Of a DNA stretch of 11,264 nucleotides, positions 1 through 6,974 are shown piece by piece. Position 1 is the stretch's first letter, and each line of letters starts with the position of its first letter. The stretch comes from Verrucomicrobiia bacterium (GTDB taxonomy: Bacteria; Verrucomicrobiota; Verrucomicrobiia; Limisphaerales; Palsa-1400): contig JAICXV010000012.1 in assembly GCA_025934545.1 (NCBI GenBank), forward strand, positions 1-11,264, written 5' to 3'. The position numbers were made by a program, and so were the translations under genes. Below the pieces are notes generated by a model. That model searched no databases. It saw only the letters and a program-made list of their open reading frames with translations, and was not told where the DNA came from.

Positions 1-1
1 C

Positions 2-886
2 AAGGGACATGAGATTGTTCGAATCGCTCGGGACCGACGCCTCACAAAACCACAGCATCGGGACGTGACGCCAACTGAACTCCCTGTCGGGTTATCCAAT
101 GAAGAAGCTTTGGTCCAGGGATTTACCGGTTGTGACGCTGTTGCGCACTGTGCGGGAATCAATCGCGAGCTTGGCGAACAAAACTATGCGCGGGTTCATG
201 TCGAGGGCACTCGAAATGTCGTCAATGCGGCCAAACGCGCAGGAGTAAAAAAGGTTATTCTGATCAGCTTTTTGCGCGCGCGGCCGAACTGCGGTTCGAA
301 ATACCACGAGTCGAAATGGACAGCGGAAGAAATTGTGCGCAACTCTGGCCTGGACTACACCATCCTCAAATGCGGAGTGATCTATGGTCGCGGCGATCAC
401 ATGTTGGACCATCTTAGCCATGCTTTTTATACGTTTCCTGTTTTTGCATTGGTCGGAATGAAAGACCAACCGATTCGCCCCGTGGCGGTCGAGGATGTCA
501 TTAAGATAATGGTTGCGGCCCTCACCGAAGGACGCCTTTCCGGCAAAACCGTGGCCGTGACCGGGCCGGAACAATTGACTCTTGCTGCCGCGGTGAAGCG
601 CGTCGCCAAAGTTTTGGATAAACGTCCGTTGATGATTCGGATGCCCTTGGCGTTCCATTACACATTGGGTTGGTTGCTCGAACGAATCATGCGCGTGCCG
701 CTGGTTTCCATTGCGCAAGTGAGAATTCTTTCCGAAGGGATTGTCGAAGCGCAGCCGCCTTGTGACGGTTTGCCAGACGATTTGTTGCCGCACATCCGTT
801 ACACCAATGAGCAGATTCAACGCGGTTTGCCGGACGCTGGTGCCTTCGGCGTTCATGACCTGCGTTGCTGCGGAGGTGTTGCGTGA
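2..886 (+). CDS. Atypical SDR, NAD(P)-binding epimerase/NmrA-like protein, 5' end cut by window
   Basis: This is a Rossmann-fold nucleotide-sugar-epimerase or NmrA-like short-chain dehydrogenase, presumably cytosolic and using NAD(P). The frame stays open from base 2: it first reads KGHEIVRIARDR, the typical second strand after the dinucleotide-binding glycine loop. The start codon and the GxxGxxG motif therefore lie left of the window, and the GTG at 65 is not the true start. Visible family marks are CDAVAHCAG (strand 4), the segment around NVVNAAKRAGVKKVILIS, a YHESK matching the YxxxK catalytic pattern, and GLDYTILKCGVIYGRGD, typical of the COG0702/NDUFA9-like atypical SDRs. The C-terminal part carries the substrate side and a hydrophobic stretch near LAFHYTLGWLLERIM. 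It is the first visible gene of a tight eight-gene run and overlaps the next gene by GTGA. The substrate is unknown. Confidence 0.88.
   Translation, partial: KGHEIVRIARDRRLTKPQHRDVTPTELPVGLSNEEALVQGFTGCDAVAHCAGINRELGEQNYARVHVEGTRNVVNAAKRAGVKKVILISFLRARPNCGSKYHESKWTAEEIVRNSGLDYTILKCGVIYGRGDHMLDHLSHAFYTFPVFALVGMKDQPIRPVAVEDVIKIMVAALTEGRLSGKTVAVTGPEQLTLAAAVKRVAKVLDKRPLMIRMPLAFHYTLGWLLERIMRVPLVSIAQVRILSEGIVEAQPPCDGLPDDLLPHIRYTNEQIQRGLPDAGAFGVHDLRCCGGVA
872..876 (+). promoter_or_regulatory. Shine-Dalgarno GGAGG that fixes the start of the next gene
   Basis: A perfect GGAGG lies six bases before the GTG at 883. It lies inside the 3' end of the upstream SDR gene and points to 883, not the in-frame TTG at 865, as the start of the DUF2071 gene. 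The GTG overlaps the SDR stop as GTGA, which suggests coupled translation. Confidence 0.75.
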
Positions 887-1704
887 GAATCACCCACGAC
901 ATTTGCGATGCGTTGGAATCCGGGCGACGCGATCGAAGTTACGGTCTGGAAGCGCTGAAGCGCCATCCAATCCCAATCCGCGCATTTTTCACAGACTCGC
1001 TGGTTCTGACTTACGCATTGCCGCAAAACATCCTGCGCCCATTACTCCCGCTGGGTTTGATGCTCGATACGTTTGGTGGTTTTGGATTTGTAGCCATCGC
1101 CATGGTGCAAACGAAAGGTTTGAGACCGATCTTTTGTCCCGAATGCGTCGGACGCGATTTCTTTCTCACCGGATACCGGATTTTCGCGCGTTATCGCACG
1201 CGAACCGGACGCGTCTTACGCGGCTTGCGAATTTTGCGCAGCGACACCGATCGCCGCAGCATGGTTCTGTTCGGAAATTTACTGACGCATTACAACTACC
1301 GTCTGGCCAATGTCCGTTGTGAACACGTCGATCGCAAATTGGAAGTCACCATCCACACGCCTGATCACGCCGCCGATTTGCATGTCGTCGCCGACCTAGC
1401 GAGCGAGCCGGCGCCCTTGCCTGAAGGGTCGCCGTTCCGTGATTTGCGTGAGGCGCGACTGTTCGCCGGTCCCCTGCCCTTTACGTTCGATTACGAAAAA
1501 CAAACCGATTCGATCGTGATGATCGAAGGCGTACGTAAAAATTGGAAGCCGCAATCGGTCCATGTCGACGTGTTGCAAAATACGTTCTTCGACCGGCCTG
1601 CGTTTGCGGGCGCAAAACCGATTTTGGCCAACGCGTTTCACGTCGCGAACATTCCCTACGAATGGAAGCGCGGCGTCCGCGAGCCGTTGCATCTTGCTGC
1701 ATGA
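883..1704 (+). CDS. DUF2071 (YqjF-like) protein, first copy
   Basis: This 273-residue protein is of the DUF2071/YqjF type, whose biochemical role is not established. The family is usually grouped with the acetoacetate-decarboxylase-like fold. Recognition rests on the N-terminal block with LRPLLPLGLMLDTFGGFGF, followed by VAIAMVQTKGLRP, then the aromatic and arginine-rich block YRIFARYRTRTGRVLRGLRI and a long beta-rich C-terminal half. No signal peptide or membrane segment is seen, so it is probably cytosolic. The start is GTG at 883, chosen for the GGAGG six bases upstream and the GTGA overlap with the preceding stop; a TTG at 865 would add six residues but has no such support. Its stop overlaps the next gene as ATGA. 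A second, diverged DUF2071 gene closes the same run at 5063-5857. The family call is from remembered motifs. Confidence 0.8.
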   Translation: MRITHDICDALESGRRDRSYGLEALKRHPIPIRAFFTDSLVLTYALPQNILRPLLPLGLMLDTFGGFGFVAIAMVQTKGLRPIFCPECVGRDFFLTGYRIFARYRTRTGRVLRGLRILRSDTDRRSMVLFGNLLTHYNYRLANVRCEHVDRKLEVTIHTPDHAADLHVVADLASEPAPLPEGSPFRDLREARLFAGPLPFTFDYEKQTDSIVMIEGVRKNWKPQSVHVDVLQNTFFDRPAFAGAKPILANAFHVANIPYEWKRGVREPLHLAA

Positions 1705-2474
1705 AAACCAGCGCACCATTAGAACGCGGCCGATACCAGGGGATGCTCCAAATCCTCAGCTTTAATGCGCACTTTTATTTTTTGACGGCGATGTTTGTCG
1801 TGGCCGTGGCGGGCGCGCTGTTCATCGGTGGCCTCGGAAAGACAATGCGCGTCGCGTTGGTCGTGGCGGCGGTGACTGCATTGTATTGGGCGATTGCTTC
1901 ACTCGCCGCGTCACACTGGATTTACGATCGGTCGCCAATTTATCAATGGACATGGATTGGTAATTTATTCGAAAACGCGCCGCGACGGTGGGCAAATATC
2001 CACGCTGGATGGGACGAAAGCACAGTCGCGTTGAAAGCGCTTTTCCCTTCGAGTGCCGGCATCGTCTTGGACATCTTCGATCCCAAAGCGATGACGGAGC
2101 CATCGATCGCCAAAGCGCGAAAAACTAGTGCAGGTGCGCCGCCGGCATTGCCCGCAGATTTCCGGGCGCTTCCCCTTCCCAACTGTCAATTGGACGCCGC
2201 ATTTCTGATATTCGCCGCACACGAATTGCGTGAACGCGCTGATCGCGTACAATTTTTTGGCGAACTACGACGCGTATTAACACCCAACGCGCATGCGCTG
2301 TTGGTCGAACATATGCGCGACTGGAAAAATTTCGCGGCGTTCGGCCCGGGTTTCATGCATTTCTTTTCACGCCCTGAATGGGTCGAGGTCATAAAAAACA
2401 GCGGGTTCGAGATTGAACGTGAATTCAGCATGACCCCTTTCGTCCGGATATTTCTTTTGCGGAGGCCCCAATGA
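1701..2474 (+). CDS. Membrane-anchored class I SAM methyltransferase-like protein
   Basis: This 257-residue protein has two predicted transmembrane helices (about residues 26-46 and 50-70) followed by a soluble domain of the Methyltransf_11 kind. Visible elements are SHWIYDRSPIYQWTW just after the helices, IVLDIFDP (121-128) at the place of motif I, the LDAAFLIFAAHELR strand (164-177), RVLTPNAHALLVEH (191-204), and a C-terminal FGPGFMHFFSRPEW with TPFVRIFLLRRP. Motif I lacks the usual GxG of the SAM pocket, so either SAM is bound in a variant way or catalysis is weak. The ATG at 1701 overlaps the previous stop as ATGA but has no good Shine-Dalgarno; an ATG at 1743 is the alternative. Two N-terminal helices imply an enzyme acting on a membrane-held substrate, which fits the acyltransferase downstream. 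The substrate is unknown. Confidence 0.75.
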   Translation: MKTSAPLERGRYQGMLQILSFNAHFYFLTAMFVVAVAGALFIGGLGKTMRVALVVAAVTALYWAIASLAASHWIYDRSPIYQWTWIGNLFENAPRRWANIHAGWDESTVALKALFPSSAGIVLDIFDPKAMTEPSIAKARKTSAGAPPALPADFRALPLPNCQLDAAFLIFAAHELRERADRVQFFGELRRVLTPNAHALLVEHMRDWKNFAAFGPGFMHFFSRPEWVEVIKNSGFEIEREFSMTPFVRIFLLRRPQ

Positions 2475-2887
2475 ATATTGCACTCCATCTGAAAATCGTC
2501 GGCGCGCTGCTCATCCTGTTGGCGCTCGCTCACCTGACTTTTGCAAAACGCTTCAATTGGAACGAAGAGACCGGGCGCATGAGTCTGCTGAATCGCCAGA
2601 TCTTTTACGTGCACTGCTTTTTCATTTCGCTCGTGCTGGTGCTGATGGGCGTTCTCAGCTTGTTCTGTACCCGATTGCTTTTGGAGATCGGCGAGTTGAA
2701 TAAACTGGTTTTAATTGCGCTGGTGGCGTTTTGGACGGCGCGCTTATTCATCCAATTTTTCATTTACGACACGCGCCTTTGGAAAGGAAACCGTCTCCAC
2801 ACCGCGATGCACATTGCGTTCAGCGTCTTTTGGATTTACTGCGTGACCGCATACGGCACCGCATTGTGGCGGCAATTTGCGACGTGA
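2471..2887 (+). CDS. Small four-helix membrane protein, copy A
   Basis: I do not recognise a named family. The 138-residue protein is very hydrophobic, with four probable transmembrane helices at about residues 4-24, 46-68, 79-99 and 109-130. Conserved-looking sites are NW (29-30), RQIFYVH (42-48), FWTARLFIQFF (87-97) and YDTR (99-102). The same marks sit at the same residue numbers, with no gaps, in the protein encoded at 3711-4115, so the two are paralogues. The start is ATG at 2471, with GGAGG at 2461-2465 five bases upstream and an ATGA overlap with the methyltransferase stop. It directly precedes the acyltransferase gene. A role as an inner-membrane partner or carrier for that enzyme is inference from position only. 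Confidence 0.8.
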   Translation: MNIALHLKIVGALLILLALAHLTFAKRFNWNEETGRMSLLNRQIFYVHCFFISLVLVLMGVLSLFCTRLLLEIGELNKLVLIALVAFWTARLFIQFFIYDTRLWKGNRLHTAMHIAFSVFWIYCVTAYGTALWRQFAT

Positions 2888-2891
2888 TTAT

Positions 2892-3707
2892 ATGGTTGCG
2901 ACCATAACAGCTTTTCCGCGCTGGGCGCTGATGTGGGTTATGTCAGCTATCATTTATGCCGCACTTAAATTGCAGAGCTATCGCGGAGCACCCGTCGCGT
3001 GTGCCGGCTTAAAACGTTCGGCCGCGTACTTGTTGCTCTGGCCGGGCATGAATGCGGGTGAATTTCTCCATCGTCCCAGGAAACCAAGAAATATTCGATC
3101 GACCGAATGGGCGGGCGCGATTGCCAAATTGTTGCTCGGCATTTTTCTGTTGTGGTTCGTTGTGCGACGAATTCCCGCCAGTGCTGATTTGGTCAGGGGC
3201 TGGGTGGGAATGTTCGGCATCATTCTCGTTCTGCACTTCGGAACATTTCATCTGCTCGCCCTTTTATTTCAACAAGCGAACATCAATGCGCAGCGCTTAA
3301 TGAACGCGCCGCTCTGCTCGAGGTCAGTTGCCGAATTTTGGAGCAAACGCTGGAACGTCGCCTTTAACCATGTCGCCAATCAGTTGATCTTCCGCAAAGT
3401 CGTTGGCCGCGTCGGCGTCCCGGCTGCGGTTCTACTGACGTTTTTATGCTCGGGACTGGTGCATGACCTCGTCATCTCTGTTCCGGCGGGCGCCGGATAT
3501 GGATTGCCAACGGCCTACTTCGTCATTCAAGGCGCTGCCGTTCTATTCGAACGTTCCAATGCCGGAGCGGCGATTGGTTTAGGTCGAGGAATCCCAGGCC
3601 GCATCTTTACCATCGCTGTGACGGCTGGGCCAGCGTTTTGGCTTTTTCATCCACCTTTCATTCGCAACGTCATTCTGCCGTTCCTGCGAGCGATCGGATG
3701 TTTGTAA
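2892..3707 (+). CDS. MBOAT / wax-synthase-like membrane O-acyltransferase
   Basis: This 271-residue polytopic membrane protein resembles the wax synthase branch of the membrane-bound O-acyltransferases (MBOAT_2). Such enzymes move an acyl group from a thioester to a hydroxyl inside the membrane. Key signs are LLWPGMNAGEFL (48-59), resembling the WPGMD-type motif of wax synthases, SVAEFWSKRWNVAF (145-158), matching the family FWxRRWN signature, and CSGLVHDL (186-193) with His191 at the position of the catalytic MBOAT histidine. About seven hydrophobic helices are apparent. The length is shorter than plant wax synthases (about 350 residues) but retains all core motifs. ATG at 2892 is preferred although no clear Shine-Dalgarno is seen; TTG at 2877 would extend it by five residues and overlap the previous gene. 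It lies between two homologous four-helix proteins. The acyl acceptor is not known. Confidence 0.82.
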   Translation: MVATITAFPRWALMWVMSAIIYAALKLQSYRGAPVACAGLKRSAAYLLLWPGMNAGEFLHRPRKPRNIRSTEWAGAIAKLLLGIFLLWFVVRRIPASADLVRGWVGMFGIILVLHFGTFHLLALLFQQANINAQRLMNAPLCSRSVAEFWSKRWNVAFNHVANQLIFRKVVGRVGVPAAVLLTFLCSGLVHDLVISVPAGAGYGLPTAYFVIQGAAVLFERSNAGAAIGLGRGIPGRIFTIAVTAGPAFWLFHPPFIRNVILPFLRAIGCL

Positions 3708-3710
3708 TTT

Positions 3711-4115
3711 ATGAAACTGGAAACATATCTCACCCTGGCCGGTGTCCTCCACTTTGCCGTGTTGATCGGGAGCGCGTGCGTGCCGCGCGGGCTCAACTGG
3801 CGCGAAAACCTCGCGGCTCTGCATCCGTTTTTGCGGCAGTTGTTTTGGGTTTACGGAATTTTTATCGTTCTGGTGATTGCCAGTTTCGGGACTCTCACTC
3901 TGATCAATACTCACGCGCTCGCAACTGGTGAACCCGTCGCAAAATCCCTCGCGGCCTTTATCGCGATTTTTTGGGCAGCGCGATTACTCGTGCAACTCTT
4001 CGTCTTTGATGCGCGTCCCTTTCTGACGAATTGGTTTTTCAAAGTGGGCTATCACGGGTTGACCGTTGTGTTCACGTTTTTCGCAGCCGTTTACGGCTAC
4101 GCGTGTCTCAAATGA
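3711..4115 (+). CDS. Small four-helix membrane protein, copy B
   Basis: This 134-residue hydrophobic protein has helices at about 6-26, 43-65, 77-97 and 112-132. It aligns without gaps over its first hundred residues to the protein at 2471-2887: NW at 29-30, RQLFWVY at 42-48, Gly60, FWAARLLVQLFVFD at 87-100 and YG at 128-129 coincide. My hand count gives about a quarter of positions identical. This points to an old duplication or separate recruitment, not a recent copy. It starts three bases after the acyltransferase stop and overlaps the next gene as ATGA. No named domain is recognised. The pair flanking one acyltransferase could form a heteromeric membrane unit with it, which is inference. 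Confidence 0.8.
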   Translation: MKLETYLTLAGVLHFAVLIGSACVPRGLNWRENLAALHPFLRQLFWVYGIFIVLVIASFGTLTLINTHALATGEPVAKSLAAFIAIFWAARLLVQLFVFDARPFLTNWFFKVGYHGLTVVFTFFAAVYGYACLK

Positions 4116-5059
4116 ATACCAAACGCATAGTCCTCGCGGGGGGCAGCGGATTGCTCGGCCAATTGCTGGCCCGATATTTCAGCGCCAGAAATTACGACGT
4201 TTGCGTCCTGACCCGAAATCCCGACGACAACGCTCATGCGCGCGTCGTGCAATGGGACGCGCGAACTGTCGGTGATTGGCAACGCGAGATCGACGGCGCG
4301 TTCGCCGTCATCAATTTGACCGGCCGTTCGGTGAACTGTCGCTACAACGCAAAAAATCGCCGGGACATTCTGGAATCGCGCGTTTTGTCGACACGCGCCA
4401 TTGGTGACGCGATTTCTAAATGCACAAAACCTCCGAGCGTTTGGCTTAACGCCAGCACCGCCACGATTTACAAACACTCGCTCGACATGCCAATGGACGA
4501 AACCGCTCCAATGGCGGCGACATCGGACGCAAAGGATGAGTTTTCGGTCGAAGTCGCCAGGGCCTGGGAGAAAGCGTTGTTCGATGCAAATACGCCGAAC
4601 ACGCGAAAAGTGGCGTTGCGCATTGCGATGGTTTTGTCGAATGAAGCGGGATCGGTTTTCCCCGTCCTGCGCAGTTTAGTCAGGCGCGGATTGGGTGGCG
4701 CGATGGCCGGTGGAAAACAATATGTCGCGTGGATTCATCACCAAGATTTCTGTCGCGCGATTGAATGGGTTCTGGCGCACGAAGAATTGAATGGCGGCGT
4801 AAATATCGCCGCACCAAATCCAATCACCAATCGCGAGATGATGAAAAAACTGCGGGAAGTTTGCGGGGTTCCGTTTGGATTGCCGGCTGCGCGTTGGATG
4901 TTGGAAATCGGAGCGTTCTTTATGCGCACCGAATCGGAGCTGATGCTGAAAAGCCGCCGGGCCGTCCCCGGAAAACTTTTAACCAACGGATTCGAATTTC
5001 GCTTTCCACAGCTTGAGCAAGCAGCTCGCGACCTCACCAGGAAAATTCGAAACAAGTGA
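4112..5059 (+). CDS. TIGR01777-family SDR (epimerase-like)
   Basis: This 315-residue extended SDR is of the TIGR01777/YfcH type, whose reaction is not well established. Diagnostic features in order: the NAD(P)-binding GGSGLLG at 10-16, INLTGRSV at 67-74, ILESRVLSTRAI at 86-97, NASTATIYKH at 113-122 in place of the family's SAxGxYG, WIHHQDFCRAI at 207-217, NIAAPNPITNREMMKKL at 231-247, and the C-terminal PGKLLTNGFEFRFPQLEQA block at 286-304 that typifies the family. The length is normal. The start is ATG at 4112, overlapping the upstream stop as ATGA; an earlier in-frame ATG at 4031 would run through the preceding gene and spoil the Rossmann N terminus. It is the second SDR of the run and presumably supplies a redox step, with substrate unknown. 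Confidence 0.9.
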   Translation: MNTKRIVLAGGSGLLGQLLARYFSARNYDVCVLTRNPDDNAHARVVQWDARTVGDWQREIDGAFAVINLTGRSVNCRYNAKNRRDILESRVLSTRAIGDAISKCTKPPSVWLNASTATIYKHSLDMPMDETAPMAATSDAKDEFSVEVARAWEKALFDANTPNTRKVALRIAMVLSNEAGSVFPVLRSLVRRGLGGAMAGGKQYVAWIHHQDFCRAIEWVLAHEELNGGVNIAAPNPITNREMMKKLREVCGVPFGLPAARWMLEIGAFFMRTESELMLKSRRAVPGKLLTNGFEFRFPQLEQAARDLTRKIRNK

Positions 5060-5062
5060 ATC

Positions 5063-5857
5063 GTGCATACAACTGCATTACAATTTGCAGACATTTCGGA
5101 ACTGGCGAAGCAACGGTTTCTTGGCGAAGAACGCCGGCCGCTCATGTTCAGCGATTGGACAAACGCTGTTTTCATCCATTTCGCCGTCGAGGCACAGTAT
5201 CTCCAGCCGCAAATCCCCTACCCGCTCGATTTATTTGAAGGAAAGGCGTTCGTCAGCGTCGTGGCATTTTCCATGCGACGCCTGCGCCCGGCCATCGGTG
5301 GTCGCGTGTCTGAATTCCTGTTTCAGCCCATCGGCAACCATGAGTTTTTCAACATACGCACCTACGTGAAGAACGGAAATCGAGTTGGAATTTTTTTCAT
5401 GGCCGAATGGTTGAACAATCGCTTGAGCGTCCTGCTCGGCCCGCGCAGCTACGGATTGCCTTATCACTTCGGCCAATTGGAATACAATCATGCTTTGATG
5501 CGGGACGGTGAGTTATCTGGAAGCGCCACGACATCGTTTGGCAACTTCAAATACGAAGTCCAGTCTTTGGCTGACGAGTTGAGCACATGCGCGCAAGGGA
5601 CGCTCGACCGATTTCTCCTGGAACGTTACACCGCATTTACGTGGCGTCGCGAAGTGGGCCGATACTTCCAAATCTGGCACGAACCCTGGCCGATGATTCC
5701 ACTAAAAGTCGAAGTGATGAAGCATGAACTCCTCAATGCGACTGGAAATTGGTTTCCGAACGCGACGTTGGTCGGTGGTAACTATTCTCCCGGCGTTTGC
5801 GGAATTTGGATGGGCGGACCCCATCGTGTTCAGCGCGACGCAGACTGCGCATATTAA
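5063..5857 (+). CDS. DUF2071 (YqjF-like) protein, second copy
   Basis: This 264-residue protein is a fuller match to DUF2071/YqjF than the first copy. It shows PLMFSDWTNAVFIHFAVE, then LQPQIPYPLDLFEGKAFVSV with MRRLRP, then FNIRTYVKNGNRVGIFFM, and ends with NYSPGVCGIWMGGPHRV, the family's usual C-terminal motif. There is no signal peptide or membrane helix. It begins at a GTG three bases after the TIGR01777 stop with no clear Shine-Dalgarno; the next in-frame start, ATG at 5144, would remove the first 27 residues, mostly ahead of the domain. It is the last gene of the eight-gene run and ends against a convergent gene, their stop codons sharing TTAA at 5854-5857. Its role is unknown. Confidence 0.85.
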   Translation: MHTTALQFADISELAKQRFLGEERRPLMFSDWTNAVFIHFAVEAQYLQPQIPYPLDLFEGKAFVSVVAFSMRRLRPAIGGRVSEFLFQPIGNHEFFNIRTYVKNGNRVGIFFMAEWLNNRLSVLLGPRSYGLPYHFGQLEYNHALMRDGELSGSATTSFGNFKYEVQSLADELSTCAQGTLDRFLLERYTAFTWRREVGRYFQIWHEPWPMIPLKVEVMKHELLNATGNWFPNATLVGGNYSPGVCGIWMGGPHRVQRDADCAY

Positions 5858-6234
5858 CGCACCCTGCTGCTTCCGATTACGGTCACATTTGAACAACGAC
5901 TATAACGGTTACGCCGTGGATTAATTTGAATGGTCATCCCGCCGAAGTCATCACATGACGCGGACCGGGTAGGCGTAACGGTGGTGTTGTTGTAAATGAC
6001 GGGGCCGTTATAAACCACCGGCGCATTGTATTGGACGGGTGCTGTGTAAACGACCGGTTGATCGTAGACGACCGGGGTCGCCGTCGCAGGAGGAGTGCAG
6101 ACAGGCGCGGGTTCTGCGCCGCTCACGAGCACAACTCCATCAAATGCAGGCGTTTCGATGATGATCGTTGGGAACTCTTCAGCGCATAAAGAACAACCAA
6201 CGAAGGCGAATGTGGCGAACAGTAACTTTTTCAT
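5854..6234 (-). CDS. Small secreted protein with PV-x-Y hexapeptide repeats
   Basis: This 126-residue protein is of unknown function. Residues 1-18 form a signal peptide (MKKLLFATFAFVGCSLC, then AEEF); the Cys at 14 or 17 could suggest a lipoprotein, but the lipobox is imperfect. The mature part has a short beta-like segment (FPTIIIETPAFDGVVLV), a proline-rich linker, then five hexapeptides of pattern PV-V/Q/I-Y-xx at residues 54-83. The tail has two cysteines (94 and 114) and many arginines and serines. ATG is at 6232-6234 with GGAG about ten bases upstream. It follows the methyltransferase gene by 65 bases on the same strand. The tyrosine- and proline-rich repeats resemble cell-surface or outer-membrane-associated low-complexity proteins, but no family is recognised. 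Confidence 0.75.
   Translation of the reverse strand: MKKLLFATFAFVGCSLCAEEFPTIIIETPAFDGVVLVSGAEPAPVCTPPATATPVVYDQPVVYTAPVQYNAPVVYNGPVIYNNTTVTPTRSASCDDFGGMTIQINPRRNRYSRCSNVTVIGSSRVR
5986..6075 (-). repeat. Five in-frame 18-base tandem repeats encoding PVxYxx
   Basis: Residues 54-83 of the secreted protein read as PVVYDQ, PVVYTA, PVQYNA, PVVYNG and PVIYNN, so 90 bases hold five 18-base units. The DNA units differ at several third positions and some first positions. The array is therefore diverged and not freshly expanded, suggesting selection on the peptide pattern. Confidence 0.85.
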
Positions 6235-6299
6235 ATTGTTCTAACTCCGTTGAATAGACGTCGCGGGCCGCGCCTAAATTCATGTTGTTGATAAGCCGG

Positions 6300-6974
6300 T
6301 TATTTGACAGCGACAACGCGGACTTCGAACGTCGGCTTGATCGGCATAATCGTGGCCTTGATGGTGCGAAAACCCCAGTCGCCAATGTGCAAACTGTTGG
6401 CCCACGTCGCCGCGAACCGGTCGTAGCCGAAAGTTGCGATTTCCGCTTGTTGAACTTTGAAGCCGCAATCTTCAACAAGGTTGCCAAGCGTTTGGCAGTT
6501 CCACGAAAAAAGATGGTGGTTGGGTTCGTCGCGTTGAAAATGTCCGTAGCGCGCTTCGCGTTCGTAGGGCACGAAGAGGAGTAACTTACCGCCATCGCGC
6601 AACACCCGATGCATCTGCTTCAACGCCGCTGCGGGATCGATCAAATGTTCCAGCGTGTGGTGACAAAGGACGATATCAACGGATTCATTCGCAATCGACT
6701 CAACGCTCGAAACAGTTTCGATGCCGCGTTCACGCACTTTGTCCTGCACGACCTCCGAAATGTCGAAGCCGATTTTGCGCGCACAATTGAGCGCGGCCAG
6801 GTTCCAGCCCCAACCGACGCCAAATTCGAAAACAACGTCGGTCGGTTTAATGTGCGGCGCGATTTTGCCAGCGCGCGAGTTCGCAACCCAGGTGAACGCG
6901 GCCTCGGGAATGCCGCGCTTTTTCTCGTGATAGGCGTGGCCTGGGTCACCGCGATAGTGGTCGGATGCGCTCAA
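6300..6974 (-). CDS. Class I SAM-dependent methyltransferase
   Basis: This 224-residue soluble enzyme has the Methyltransf_11/23 fold. Motif I is VVFEFGVGWGWN (47-58), an unusual version of the DxGxGxG loop. Asp71 in GFDIS is the likely ribose-binding acid. VDIVLCHHTLEHLIDP (99-114) is the motif IV and post-motif block, and VLRDGGKLLLFVPYER (124-139) is the following strand. HxH-rich PNHHLFSWN (151-159) is typical of methyltransferases acting on sugars or polyketide-like chains, but the substrate cannot be read. The only start that keeps the N terminus is TTG at 6972-6974, directly preceded in frame by a TAA. No clear Shine-Dalgarno is present, so a low-level or leader-poor start is likely. 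It is divergent from the oxidoreductase gene and upstream of the repeat protein. Confidence 0.85.
   Translation of the reverse strand: MSASDHYRGDPGHAYHEKKRGIPEAAFTWVANSRAGKIAPHIKPTDVVFEFGVGWGWNLAALNCARKIGFDISEVVQDKVRERGIETVSSVESIANESVDIVLCHHTLEHLIDPAAALKQMHRVLRDGGKLLLFVPYEREARYGHFQRDEPNHHLFSWNCQTLGNLVEDCGFKVQQAEIATFGYDRFAATWANSLHIGDWGFRTIKATIMPIKPTFEVRVVAVK

Noticed and set aside
92..856. Long - strand ORF of 254 codons opposite the first SDR gene
   Set aside because: It mirrors a well-supported SDR and its translation has no domain-like pattern; typical antisense shadow in GC-rich coding DNA.
741..1322. + strand ORF of 193 codons across the SDR/DUF2071 junction
   Set aside because: Lies out of frame over two well-supported genes and has no recognisable protein features.
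5986..6075. CRISPR-like or satellite array
   Set aside because: The repeats are contiguous, in frame and encode a regular hexapeptide in a secreted protein; there are no spacers.
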